Source of the DNA: Bacteroidota bacterium
GTDB lineage: Bacteria; Bacteroidota; Ignavibacteria; Ignavibacteriales; SURF-24
DNA: 36,364 bases
Direction of reading: 5' to 3'
Assembly: GCA_030706145.1 (NCBI GenBank)
Contig: JAUZPB010000039.1
Coordinates: 1 to 36,364, forward strand
Shown: positions 1-8,292 of the stretch, piece by piece
Position numbering within the stretch: position 1 is the stretch's first letter
Layout of the letters: each line of letters starts with the position of its first letter
Notes under the pieces: model-generated
The model's database searches: none
What the model was told of the DNA's origin: nothing
The model's input: only the letters and a program-made list of their open reading frames with translations
Position numbers and translations under genes: made by a program

Positions 1-199
1 CCATGCTGCCATATTCAGAAGTTAAAATAACCTTTGCATTCTGCATAGGAGCATAATCAGGAATAGAATCAAGAGATTTATTCCAAAGGGCTTTTAATAT
101 AATCCTGGATTCTCCATCAGGAGTAACAGGAGGCTTTTCAGAACAACCTCCCAAGAGGGCCAGCAAGCTAGCTGCCAGAACAAATAGTATCTTTTTCAA
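1..199 (-). CDS. Lipoprotein, partial (runs off the left edge)
   Basis: An open frame runs leftwards out of the window from a TTG at 199-197. The visible 66 residues begin MKKILFVLAASLLALLGGCS, a bacterial lipoprotein signal with lipobox LGGC, so the mature protein should be anchored to a membrane by a lipidated cysteine. The start overlaps the TGA of the TonB-dependent receptor (TTGA arrangement). A good ribosome site, AGGAGG, lies within the last receptor codons about 7 bases upstream, which implies translational coupling to the receptor. A partner lipoprotein after a TonB receptor is common in Bacteroidota, where it may help bind the imported ligand; that role is inferred. The remaining visible sequence matched no family I recognise. 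The 3' part is missing. Confidence 0.72.
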   Translation of the reverse strand, partial: MKKILFVLAASLLALLGGCSEKPPVTPDGESRIILKALWNKSLDSIPDYAPMQNAKVILTSEYGSM

Positions 200-3195
200 T
201 CTTTACCTCCTGTGAACAATTCATCAACTATACAACTAAACTCAATTCCATAGAACAAAGAAGGATTTCTGATCTCCTCTGTATAAGTTGCAGGAGAGCT
301 ATAATTTCTCCTGATAGCCGGATCATCAAAGAGATTATTTACATAGAAAGAGACTTCAGCACCTTTGAACAGGGATTTGCTGATATTAATATTAAATAAC
401 CATTTTGCTTCTTTACGTTTAATTGACCTCTGGAAATCGTAATTTATTTTTCCATCGGCAGTAAGAAGATTATAATCCTCAGGTTCAAGAGTGTTGTCCT
501 GATTTCTTTCAAATACAACCTGTTCAGCGCGCAAAGTCACCCAGAGACCTAAAGCAGGCAGTGTATATTTTAGATAGTAGTTCAGCTGGAACCTATCACT
601 CCACTGGCTGCCATCAGGATACCAAAAGCCGATCAGAGTATCCTGAGCGCCAGGAACCTTTCCATTTGGAATTTGTCCTTTTATAGCTTCTGGTTGTGAA
701 TCATATTTTAATGTTCCTGTTGAAGCATTACTATAACTATAAGCTCCATTTACCTCTAAGTTCATATTAAGTGGCTTTATCCTGTTAGAGCGCAAAGTAA
801 ACTCAAGTCCCTTTGTAAGTGTGCGGCCATAATTTCCATATACACTGCTGTAGTTTACATAATAAGCAGTAGTCTTATTGTTAGTATTCGACACATAATA
901 AATAGGAACAGTCTGAGTTTCATTTTCATCTTTTCTGTCTTTATAATAAGCAGTAATTGATGTTCCTATAAAATCAAAGAGCTTGTGGTCATAGGCAATC
1001 TCATATTGAGTTTCTCTGTAGCCTTTAAGGTTAGGAGCCGTACGATCGAAAGAGAAATAATAATTGTGATTATTGTCAGGATTGCGCCACAAAAAAACAT
1101 CTGGTCTTTGATAAAGATAGCTCATTGCCGGTGACTTTGAGGAGGTTCCTGCACTAAGTCTAAGCTGATTTACTTTAGAGAAATAGATCAGCATGTTCAT
1201 GCGTGGGTTAAAGAAAGATCCCTGATGAGATCTAACAAGATCACCATCGCCCCACAGTCCTTTTGCATTAAACTCAAAGGGTCTGTACATTTCATATCTA
1301 AAACCAAGCATAAGGTTAAAATCAAAACCATAATGCCATGTCATTTTATCTTCGCTATAGATACTAGCAAGTGCTTGTCCTGGAATATCCTTAAATGAGT
1401 AAGATCTTCTTCCTGATTCCATACCATAGTAATTAAAAACAGAGTCAACCACTACGCCATCGCCTGTATTGGCATTATACTGAAGGTCAGTTCCACAAAG
1501 CACTTTATGAACGACATCGCCTGTAAACAAGACTTTATTCCATTCAAGGCGGCCGCCAACATTCCACTCGCGTCCTCTTGTTTCAACCTTACCAATATAA
1601 GCACCGACAGTATCGCCATTGGGTAAGATTCTGAGGTCGGACTGGACCAGTTTAGATTTCATTGAATTTTCATGCCTGTAGTTAAGCCAGAGGTTATATT
1701 CCAGGCTGGAAGAATTTTCCGAAATATTATATTTTCCCCAGTTATTATAACCAAGAGAGAAGCTCTTGTTATAATTCTTAGTCTGATAGGCATCACCTTT
1801 AGGAGCCTCATCATCAAAGATCTGCTGACCTGAAAACTTGTGGTTTATTGTAAGGTCATCAATTACCTGGCTATAGATGATCTGTCCAGTAAGTCTGGCA
1901 AATTCATCGCCAGTTTTTCTGATATCTCTTTCGCTTCTTGCATAATTTACGTTATAGTTAAGACCGTCTGTACCTAAGGCAAAGCCTCCACCCAGATTAG
2001 CTTCTTTAGTATCGGGGTTTTGCTTTATTTTAAGGCGGTTAGGCTGATAGCCGATCTTTGTTTTAATATTTATCAATCCTTCTGTAACATCGCCATATCT
2101 TACTGAAGGCAACCCAGTTACAATTTCAATTGATTCAATATTATCAGCAGGGATTGTCCTAAGGTCAATTCCTCCGCCAACGTTAGATCCGCCTGTATTT
2201 GAGCCGGTGCTTTTTTCAAACTGCATGTTAGCATTATTAGAAACCGGAGCGCCATCGACAACAACCAGTGTACCTAAAGTAGAAGCATAATCACTTTCAG
2301 CTCCATTTTTTGAGACCTGCCTGATAGCGACCATACCAGTTTTACCTATACCTGGATTATCTTTCATCTGAACGCCAGGAACAAGGTCCAAAACATCTTT
2401 AATACTTGAGGCCTGATAATGTTCAATTTCACCGCTTGAGATAGTAGTCTTTGTTGAGACGTCAGTTGGAAGAAGCTCTGTTTTACCAACGACTTCAATT
2501 CCACCTATCTGAAAAGCGGTAGGTTTAAGAACAAAATCTATATCTATAGTTTTACCATCGTGAATAGTAACTTTCTTTTCAACAGACTGATAGCTTACAA
2601 AAGAAGCAACAATAGTATAATTACCCGGTTTAAGATTTTTTATAGTAAATTTTCCAGTAAGATCTGTAGTTGCACCATAGTGGGTACCAGAGACGATAAT
2701 AGTAGCGCCAAAAAGCGGTTCACCCTTTTCATCTTTAACCTCACCCTTTAGGATTCCATTTTTTTCAGCAACGGGAGCAGATTTGAATAAAACAATCTGT
2801 CCATTTTTAAATTCCTTATAAGAAATTCCTTTGTCAGCAAGAACTATGTCAAGGACTTCTTTAAGTGGCTGAGCATGGCATCCGCAATTAACGGTCAGAT
2901 TTTCCACTAATGCATCATTATAGAGAAATTTGATTCCGGTTTTTTTTGCAATAAGCTGCAGACCATCATCCAATCTTTCATTTACCAGAGAAACTGAAAC
3001 CGGAGTATTCAGGCATGTACTTGGAGCAAAAGCAGAGATAGAAAGCAAATTATCGCCTTCAAGGTCATCATCAGCTTTTAACGATCCAATTTTCATGCTT
3101 TCATCTAGAACATTTTCCGATTCCTGGGCAAAAGAAAAGCTCACAAATGAAACAAATATTGAAGTCCACACTAAGGAGATTTTAAAAAACCTCAT
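196..3195 (-). CDS. TonB-dependent outer-membrane receptor with STN signalling domain
   Basis: A 999-residue outer-membrane receptor. A signal peptide (about 1-23, ending SFAQ) is followed by an STN/secretin-like N-terminal domain (about 65-120), a carboxypeptidase-regulatory-like beta-sandwich (about 148-226, GEPLFGATIIVSGT), a plug domain (about 240-380, with VVVDGAPVSNN and IESIEIVTGLPSVRYGD) and a long beta-barrel ending in an aromatic-rich strand (NPSLFYGIEFSCIV). The STN domain is the part that, in FecA-type transducing receptors, contacts the FecR anti-sigma factor in the periplasm. The fecR-like and ECF sigma genes directly upstream fit that wiring. The gene follows fecR by 27 bases and is coupled to the next lipoprotein. 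The start has an AGGA ribosome site 8-9 bases upstream. The ligand cannot be told from sequence. Confidence 0.93.
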   Translation of the reverse strand: MRFFKISLVWTSIFVSFVSFSFAQESENVLDESMKIGSLKADDDLEGDNLLSISAFAPSTCLNTPVSVSLVNERLDDGLQLIAKKTGIKFLYNDALVENLTVNCGCHAQPLKEVLDIVLADKGISYKEFKNGQIVLFKSAPVAEKNGILKGEVKDEKGEPLFGATIIVSGTHYGATTDLTGKFTIKNLKPGNYTIVASFVSYQSVEKKVTIHDGKTIDIDFVLKPTAFQIGGIEVVGKTELLPTDVSTKTTISSGEIEHYQASSIKDVLDLVPGVQMKDNPGIGKTGMVAIRQVSKNGAESDYASTLGTLVVVDGAPVSNNANMQFEKSTGSNTGGSNVGGGIDLRTIPADNIESIEIVTGLPSVRYGDVTEGLINIKTKIGYQPNRLKIKQNPDTKEANLGGGFALGTDGLNYNVNYARSERDIRKTGDEFARLTGQIIYSQVIDDLTINHKFSGQQIFDDEAPKGDAYQTKNYNKSFSLGYNNWGKYNISENSSSLEYNLWLNYRHENSMKSKLVQSDLRILPNGDTVGAYIGKVETRGREWNVGGRLEWNKVLFTGDVVHKVLCGTDLQYNANTGDGVVVDSVFNYYGMESGRRSYSFKDIPGQALASIYSEDKMTWHYGFDFNLMLGFRYEMYRPFEFNAKGLWGDGDLVRSHQGSFFNPRMNMLIYFSKVNQLRLSAGTSSKSPAMSYLYQRPDVFLWRNPDNNHNYYFSFDRTAPNLKGYRETQYEIAYDHKLFDFIGTSITAYYKDRKDENETQTVPIYYVSNTNNKTTAYYVNYSSVYGNYGRTLTKGLEFTLRSNRIKPLNMNLEVNGAYSYSNASTGTLKYDSQPEAIKGQIPNGKVPGAQDTLIGFWYPDGSQWSDRFQLNYYLKYTLPALGLWVTLRAEQVVFERNQDNTLEPEDYNLLTADGKINYDFQRSIKRKEAKWLFNINISKSLFKGAEVSFYVNNLFDDPAIRRNYSSPATYTEEIRNPSLFYGIEFSCIVDELFTGGKD

Positions 3196-3222
3196 TTTGA
3201 TATTCCTGTAATCCCTTTTGAA

Positions 3223-4335
3223 TTAATTAACAATTACTTTTTTACCTTCCCTGCATATATTCATTTCCATAGTTAGCGAGATCATTGATAATACATGGTC
3301 AAGGGAATCGGCATCAAAGATACCCGTTAGAGTTTTATTTTTAATTGCTTTATTAGCGTAAATAATTTGTACATTATAGTACATTTCGATTTCATTCATT
3401 ACCTCATGAAGCGGAGCATGAACAAAAGAGAGTTTATTCTCCCTCCAAGCGGTATATTGTTTAGTATTAACCTTTTCAGGTTTGCTAAAACCTTTATCAG
3501 CGACAAAAGAAGTCATCATACCTTTTGTGAGGCTAACATAATTATCGGAACTTTCTCTATAAGCTTTTACTTTTCCCTGAGCCACGACCAGGTTCAATTT
3601 ATTTGAACGGAATTTCAGGTTAAATTCCGTACCAACAACCTCTGTAATAGTTGTTCCAGTATGAACCAGAAATGGTTTTGTTTTATCGTGTGCAACTGAA
3701 AAGTAAGCTTCTCCAATAAGTTCAACTTCTCTTGTTCTGCCGCCAAAGGCAGTAGGATATGTTAGTCTGCTATTACTATTCAGATAAACAATCGTTCCAT
3801 CAGAAAGTGTAACAGTACTTTTTTCACCTCTTAATGTAACCTTTTCAACCTTAGTTACCCTGCTCTCAGAGGCAACGGAAGAGGGACTAACTAATATTTG
3901 ATCGTTACTATGAGCAATCAAATACCAGGTTAAAAACAGTACAACAACAGCTGCAGCAGCTTTACCGGTCCAGGAAAGAATACTCAAAAAGAATTCTTTT
4001 CTATACTGAACCTTCAGATTTTCCGCAGGCAATTGAACAATTGGTGAACTTTCCGATTCCGGCTTATAAAGAGCCGGAGAATTAAAATATTTTTGATCAG
4101 TCTTATTTTTTAATTTATTTTTAATAGAATCGAATTGCTGTTTTGCATCCGGAGGATCAGGGATCCTGGCATTACCAGCTTTATCCCAGAGCAACACAAA
4201 ATTTCCGAATTCTTCTTTATTGGCATCTGATTCAAGAAGCCAGCTTTCAAAGAACTCTTTTTCCTCAGGACTGACTTCATTATTAATAACTCTGACCAGA
4301 AATTGTGAATCAACGGTTTTGGGGAATACCTTCAT
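3223..4335 (-). CDS. FecR-family anti-sigma factor
   Basis: A 370-residue single-pass inner-membrane anti-sigma factor. The N-terminal cytoplasmic part (about 1-115) has the acidic FecR N-terminal look (NNEVSPEEKEFFESWLLES). A hydrophobic segment follows at about 124-142. The periplasmic FecR domain (about 165-265) contains SDGTIVYLNSNSRLTYP and GEAYFSV. The C-terminal 70 residues (YNVQIIYANKAIKNKTLTGIF onwards) look like the DUF4974 domain typical of Bacteroidota FecR proteins. In this family the protein holds its ECF sigma factor until a TonB receptor binds ligand. The gene lies between the sigma gene (105-base gap, with an AT-rich hairpin and T10 run) and the receptor (27-base gap). The function call rests on family pattern and gene order. 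Confidence 0.9.
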   Translation of the reverse strand: MKVFPKTVDSQFLVRVINNEVSPEEKEFFESWLLESDANKEEFGNFVLLWDKAGNARIPDPPDAKQQFDSIKNKLKNKTDQKYFNSPALYKPESESSPIVQLPAENLKVQYRKEFFLSILSWTGKAAAAVVVLFLTWYLIAHSNDQILVSPSSVASESRVTKVEKVTLRGEKSTVTLSDGTIVYLNSNSRLTYPTAFGGRTREVELIGEAYFSVAHDKTKPFLVHTGTTITEVVGTEFNLKFRSNKLNLVVAQGKVKAYRESSDNYVSLTKGMMTSFVADKGFSKPEKVNTKQYTAWRENKLSFVHAPLHEVMNEIEMYYNVQIIYANKAIKNKTLTGIFDADSLDHVLSMISLTMEMNICREGKKVIVN

Positions 4336-4376
4336 TGGCCTTTTTCTTTATTTTATATACCTTTATTACACCAGGT

Positions 4377-4407
4377 AAAAAAAAAAGTACTATAAAAATC
4401 TTTTATA
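4377..4407 (-). terminator. AT-only hairpin with T10 tract between sigma and fecR genes
   Basis: Read on the minus strand, TATAAAA pairs with TTTTATA (4391-4397 with 4401-4407, three-base loop). After four bases a run of ten T (4386-4377) follows. This has the form of a weak intrinsic terminator or attenuator placed after the sigma gene and before fecR. The stem is all A/T, so read-through is likely; it would lower rather than stop fecR-receptor transcription. Confidence 0.4.
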
Positions 4408-4440
4408 ATAATTTTCGAAAATAATCTAGTTATCAGTTAA

Positions 4441-4995
4441 TTAGTCAAGATGTGAGGAGAGGCGTTTTTTTAGGATAGAGATTGCCTTATTCATCTGGTT
4501 TTTCACAGTCTGAAGAGAAATTTCAAGCATTGCAGCTATCTCAGAGTAGCTAAAGCCTTCATATCTGCTCAGAATAAAAATAGCGCGGCATCTTTCCGGA
4601 AGAGTATTAATTGCCTTCTGGTAATCATCCATTAAGAAAGCCTGTTCATATTCCTTTTCAGGATTAATAAAAATATTTACCAAAACATCATTCGAATCAT
4701 ACAAAGGTTGGACGGGAGGTTTCCTGGTTATATAATTAATTGCAAGGTTACGGGCAATTTTATAGAGCAAAGCATTAGGTGAAGAGGAAAGATCAAGTTT
4801 TTCCTTTACTTCCCAGAACTTGATAAATGTATCCTGAAGTATATCATCTGTAGCCTGAGTATCACCTGTATAGCGATATAAGAACCTGAAAACAGAAGGT
4901 TGGTACATAATGAAGAATTCTTCAAATGCAGAATCATCACCCAATTTGATGCGGTAAAATAATTCTTTAAGTTTATCCTCTTCTAATTGTACCAT
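4441..4995 (-). CDS. ECF RNA polymerase sigma factor
   Basis: A 184-residue ECF (group 4) sigma-70 factor. Region 2 lies at about 25-90 (FFIMYQPSVFRFLYRYTG, then ATDDILQDTFIKFWE, the core-polymerase and -10 contact part). Region 4 lies at about 125-180 (LPERCRAIFILSRYEGFSYSEIAAMLEISLQTVKNQ), a helix-turn-helix for -35 recognition. Size and layout match the Bacteroidota sigma factors that pair with FecR. It is the first gene of the cassette sigma - fecR - TonB receptor - lipoprotein and most likely drives that cassette. No clear Shine-Dalgarno site precedes the ATG, which is common in this phylum. Regulation through the downstream anti-sigma factor is inferred from the family. Confidence 0.93.
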   Translation of the reverse strand: MVQLEEDKLKELFYRIKLGDDSAFEEFFIMYQPSVFRFLYRYTGDTQATDDILQDTFIKFWEVKEKLDLSSSPNALLYKIARNLAINYITRKPPVQPLYDSNDVLVNIFINPEKEYEQAFLMDDYQKAINTLPERCRAIFILSRYEGFSYSEIAAMLEISLQTVKNQMNKAISILKKRLSSHLD

Positions 4996-5128
4996 GCTAA
5001 AAAACGTAAATTTTATCCAATCCTGTGTCTACGGATCGCAACTTAGTACAAATAGAGGTTTTATACAAGAAAAATTTTATTTATATATTAATATTTTTCA
5101 GCAATTTGAATAAATATTTAAATAAAAT

Positions 5129-5163
5129 GTGCCACTCCCCCAATAAAAAAGTGGAAGTGGCAC
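5129..5163 (-). terminator. Terminator of the second hydrogenase operon
   Basis: GTGCCACT (5129-5136) pairs with AGTGGCAC (5156-5163), with further partial pairing inside. On the minus strand the stem is followed by ATTTTATTTAAAT. It lies 34 bases past the stop of the second hydA and should end the long hydrogenase/regulatory transcript. On the plus strand it is also followed by a T-run (CTTTTTTT). Confidence 0.7.
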
Positions 5164-5196
5164 TACTTTTTTTATAATCTTAATAAATCCAGGTCT

Positions 5197-7077
5197 CTAA
5201 GCTATAAACCTCCCACGTTTAGTATAGTGAGTATGCAAAAGTTCATGTGATTTATGGCTGCAAGGCCCTTCGGTAAGGAATTTCTCATATATATATTGAA
5301 CATGTGGATTTTCATGAGATTTCCTTAGAGTAAGAGATTCATCTTCTGCATAGATGGCCTCTGCCCTTTTCTTTCTGATTTCTTCTGAAGTTGGAATTGG
5401 CTGACCGCCACCGCCAATACATCCACCAGGGCAAGCCATTATTTCAACAAAGTGAACATCTGAGAGGAGTCCTTTTCTAAGCAGTTCCATTACTTTTTTA
5501 GCATTAGCAGTTCCATGAGCAACGATAAATTTAACTTCAACTCCCTCTAAGAAAGAGTACTCATCTTTGCAATTTTCAAGTAATACTGAGGCCTGCTTAA
5601 TGCCGTCGAAGCCACGGCAAGGTTCGATATTCAGATTAGTAAAGGGGACCTCTCTGCCAGTTACAAGTTCATAGACGGTTCTAAGGGCAGCTTCCATAAC
5701 ACCGCCAGTTGCACCAAATATAAGTCCAGCGCCAGAGGCATCACCGAAAGGCTCGTCAAAATGGCTCTTTGGCATCTCAGGAAGATAAATGCCGGCTTCT
5801 TTTATCATCTTTGCCAGTTCGCGTGTAGTCAGTCCATAGTCAACATCCTTAAACCCAGAGTCCCTCATTTCAGGGCGATTGCATTCGAACTTTTTAGCTG
5901 AGCAAGGCATAAGGGCAACAGATACAATATCTTTAGGATCGATGCCTGTTTCCTGAGCGTAGAAAGTCTTAATAACCGCACCAAACATTTGCTGAGGCGA
6001 TTTAGCAGTTGAAAGGTAATCAAGGTATTCCGGATAGAAGTGCTCTATGAATTTAACCCATCCGGGTGAGCAGGAAGTAAACTGTGGAAGTTTAACTGTT
6101 GTGTCTTTATCTACAATAACTTTTTTAAGTCTATTAAGAAGTTCAGTTCCCTCTTCCATAATTGTAAGGTCAGCAGTGAAGTTAGTATCAAAAACCCTGT
6201 CAAAGCCAATTCTTCTTAAAGCTGTATTCATTTCGCCTGTTAAGGAATGGCCAGGTTCGAGTCCAAATTCCTCACCAATTCCAGCTCTTGGAGAAGGAGC
6301 TGTCTGAATAACAACGTGTTTGGTTGGATCATCAATTGCAGCCCAGATCTCATCAGATGGGTCATTGGCCCTAAGAGCAGAGGTAGGACAGCGGTTAATG
6401 CACTGCCCGCAGTTGATGCAGATCACATCAGCAAGAGGTTTATCTAAGAACGTGCCTATATGCGTCTCGTGTCCCCTGTTGATGGCTTCAAGAACGCCAA
6501 CTTCCTGAAGATCGATACAAGTACGGACGCATCTCTTGCAAAGTATACATTTGTTCATATCTCTAATTACAGAGGCAGAAGAGCGGTCGACCTCATAGCG
6601 GGGAGTATTTACATGGCCAAAGGTATACTCATCGACGCCATATTCCTTAGCCAGGGCCTGAAGCTCGCAGTTTTGGTTTCTAAAGCAGGAATAGCATTCG
6701 CCATAGTGCTCACTTAGCATAAGGTCAAGAATATGTCTTCTTGCCTTTCTGACCATAGGAGTAGAGGTTTTAATTTTAAGAGGAGCCGTTATAGGAAAAG
6801 CGCATGCAGCCTGGAGTGTGCGCATTCCTTCAACTTCGACAACGCAAATGCGGCAAACGCCAGCAATGCACAGGTCGCTATGGTGGCAAAGCGTAGGAAT
6901 ATGGATCTGATTATCATTGCAAGCTTCCAGAATTGTAGTACCCAGAGGAACAGTAATTTTCTTTTCATTGATCTCAACTGTAATCATTCCTCCAATACCG
7001 CTTGTATCTTTTGGTTTTTCAATAACATGCGGTTTTTGGCTAACCGGAGCTCTAAGATTATCTTTACTACTTTCCAT
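5197..7077 (-). CDS. [FeFe] hydrogenase catalytic subunit, variant H-cluster motif (second HydA)
   Basis: A 626-residue group A-type [FeFe] hydrogenase. From the chosen start: [2Fe-2S] domain (C64, C75, C78, C92), His-Cys [4Fe-4S] site (H124, C128, C131, C137), two ferredoxin clusters (C177/180/183/187 and C220/223/226/230), then the H-cluster domain. L1 is TSCSPGW (334-340), where TSCCPGW is usual. L2 is MPCSAKKFE with C392. L3 is MACPGGCIGGGGQP with C549 and C553. The proton-relay cysteine (C336) and the glutamates of IMEEGTEL are kept, but the next residue, normally a [4Fe-4S] ligand, is Ser337 (codon TCA, 6069-6067). The start at 7077 has GGAGG five bases upstream; an ATG at 7095 lacks one. 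The gene overlaps the NuoF-like gene by 11 bases. It should make or use H2 with NuoE/NuoF partners; actual activity is uncertain. Confidence 0.93.
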   Translation of the reverse strand: MESSKDNLRAPVSQKPHVIEKPKDTSGIGGMITVEINEKKITVPLGTTILEACNDNQIHIPTLCHHSDLCIAGVCRICVVEVEGMRTLQAACAFPITAPLKIKTSTPMVRKARRHILDLMLSEHYGECYSCFRNQNCELQALAKEYGVDEYTFGHVNTPRYEVDRSSASVIRDMNKCILCKRCVRTCIDLQEVGVLEAINRGHETHIGTFLDKPLADVICINCGQCINRCPTSALRANDPSDEIWAAIDDPTKHVVIQTAPSPRAGIGEEFGLEPGHSLTGEMNTALRRIGFDRVFDTNFTADLTIMEEGTELLNRLKKVIVDKDTTVKLPQFTSCSPGWVKFIEHFYPEYLDYLSTAKSPQQMFGAVIKTFYAQETGIDPKDIVSVALMPCSAKKFECNRPEMRDSGFKDVDYGLTTRELAKMIKEAGIYLPEMPKSHFDEPFGDASGAGLIFGATGGVMEAALRTVYELVTGREVPFTNLNIEPCRGFDGIKQASVLLENCKDEYSFLEGVEVKFIVAHGTANAKKVMELLRKGLLSDVHFVEIMACPGGCIGGGGQPIPTSEEIRKKRAEAIYAEDESLTLRKSHENPHVQYIYEKFLTEGPCSHKSHELLHTHYTKRGRFIA

Positions 7078-8284
7078 TAGTTCCTCCGAATCCATTATAA
7101 TTAAATATTTCCTCTTTGAAGTTCTCTAAAATTGAAATAAATGCATTCGGGCTTGACTGACCCAATCCGCACTTAGAAGCGACCTGCATAGTCCTTCCAA
7201 GGTCCTTTAGCTTATTAATATAGCTGAATGTATAATTGCGCCTTTCAATATCTTTTATACCTTCAAGAAGCTTCACATTGCCAATGCGGCAAGGAGTGCA
7301 CTGTCCGCAGGATTCCTCGACAAAGAACTCCATGAAGTTTTTAAGGACTTTAAGCATACTCCTGTTTTTATCGAAAATAATGATAGAGCCGCCTGTAGCA
7401 GCATCCTCATAAGCCAGTGTTCTGTCAAATTGAGATCTTGGGATACAGCTTCCAGAGGCGCCGCCAACCTGCACGGCCTTAGCATTTTCGCCCCCTACTA
7501 TTTCGAGCAGTTCACTAATTTTAGTACCCCATGGAAGTTCATATACTCCAGGCCTGGTGCAGTCACCCGAAACGGAAAATAGCTTTGAGCCGGTTGATTT
7601 GTCAGTCCCATATTTTTTAAACCACTCACCGCCTTTAAGCAAAATATGGGGCACTGAGGCAAGAGTCTCGACATTATTTACAACTGTTGGCCTGTTCATA
7701 TAGCCAGTATTAACAGGGTATGGCGGCCTGTTTCTAGCCTCACCGCGGTTACCCTCGAGCGATTCAATCAAAGCTGTTTCTTCGCCGCAGACATAGGCGC
7801 CTGAACCAAGTCGTATGCTGATATCAAAATCGAAACCTTCCTGACCTAAAATAGAATTGCCAAGAAGATTATCTTCTCTCATTTTACTTAGGTAGTCCTC
7901 TAAAGACTGCAGCATATATTCATATTCTCCGCGAAGGTATATAATCCCTTCTTTAGCGCCAATTGTGTAGCCTGCAATTACGATTCCGTCAAAAACGAGT
8001 TCCGGATATTCAAGAAGAAGAACTCTGTCCTTAAATGTACCAGGTTCACCTTCATCAGCATTGCAGACAATGAATTTTTCTTTTGCCACAGAAGCAGCAA
8101 CGAGCATCCATTTAGTAGCTGTTGGAAAACCGGCCCCACCTCTTCCTTTTAATTTAGATTCTCTGATTTCGAAAAGAATGTTTTCCCGTCCTATCTCAAG
8201 AGCCTTCTGAATTCCCTCGCCGCGCAGATAAGGAGAAAACAAGACAGCACCCTGACGAGGAGATTTATTAATACTTATGTCCAT
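7067..8284 (-). CDS. NuoF-like NADH/FMN hydrogenase subunit, short form
   Basis: A 405-residue NuoF-family flavoprotein that would bind FMN and NAD(H) and pass electrons to the hydrogenase. Visible motifs are the FMN/NADH loop GRGGAGFPT (48-56), CNADEGEPGTFKDR, CGEETALIESLEG, and the [4Fe-4S] motif C326/C329/C332 plus C372 (ESCGQCTPC, KCGLGQ). Compared with HydB at 15190-17175 it lacks the N-terminal thioredoxin-like [2Fe-2S] domain and the C-terminal double ferredoxin domain. It is therefore the minimal NuoF core. The chosen ATG at 8284 has AGGAG five bases upstream; the GTG at 8290 overlaps that site. It follows the NuoE-like gene by about 8 bases and overlaps the second hydA. Confidence 0.92.
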   Translation of the reverse strand: MDISINKSPRQGAVLFSPYLRGEGIQKALEIGRENILFEIRESKLKGRGGAGFPTATKWMLVAASVAKEKFIVCNADEGEPGTFKDRVLLLEYPELVFDGIVIAGYTIGAKEGIIYLRGEYEYMLQSLEDYLSKMREDNLLGNSILGQEGFDFDISIRLGSGAYVCGEETALIESLEGNRGEARNRPPYPVNTGYMNRPTVVNNVETLASVPHILLKGGEWFKKYGTDKSTGSKLFSVSGDCTRPGVYELPWGTKISELLEIVGGENAKAVQVGGASGSCIPRSQFDRTLAYEDAATGGSIIIFDKNRSMLKVLKNFMEFFVEESCGQCTPCRIGNVKLLEGIKDIERRNYTFSYINKLKDLGRTMQVASKCGLGQSSPNAFISILENFKEEIFNYNGFGGTNGK

Positions 8285-8292
8285 ATTCACTC

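Noticed and set aside
5197-5280. A damaged or truncated second HydA, given the altered L1 motif
   Set aside because: All other Fe-S ligands, L2, L3 and the C-terminal tail are intact and the frame is full length, so this is a variant enzyme and not a pseudogene.
6967-7077. A microcompartment encapsulation peptide on the second HydA N-terminus (first ~30 residues), given the PduT-like gene in the window
   Set aside because: The segment is charged, rich in Pro and Lys, and shows no clear amphipathic helix of the usual encapsulation type.
6047-7129. Several open frames on the strand opposite the second hydA
   Set aside because: They are antisense to a strongly conserved coding region, show no family motifs and have no ribosome sites.
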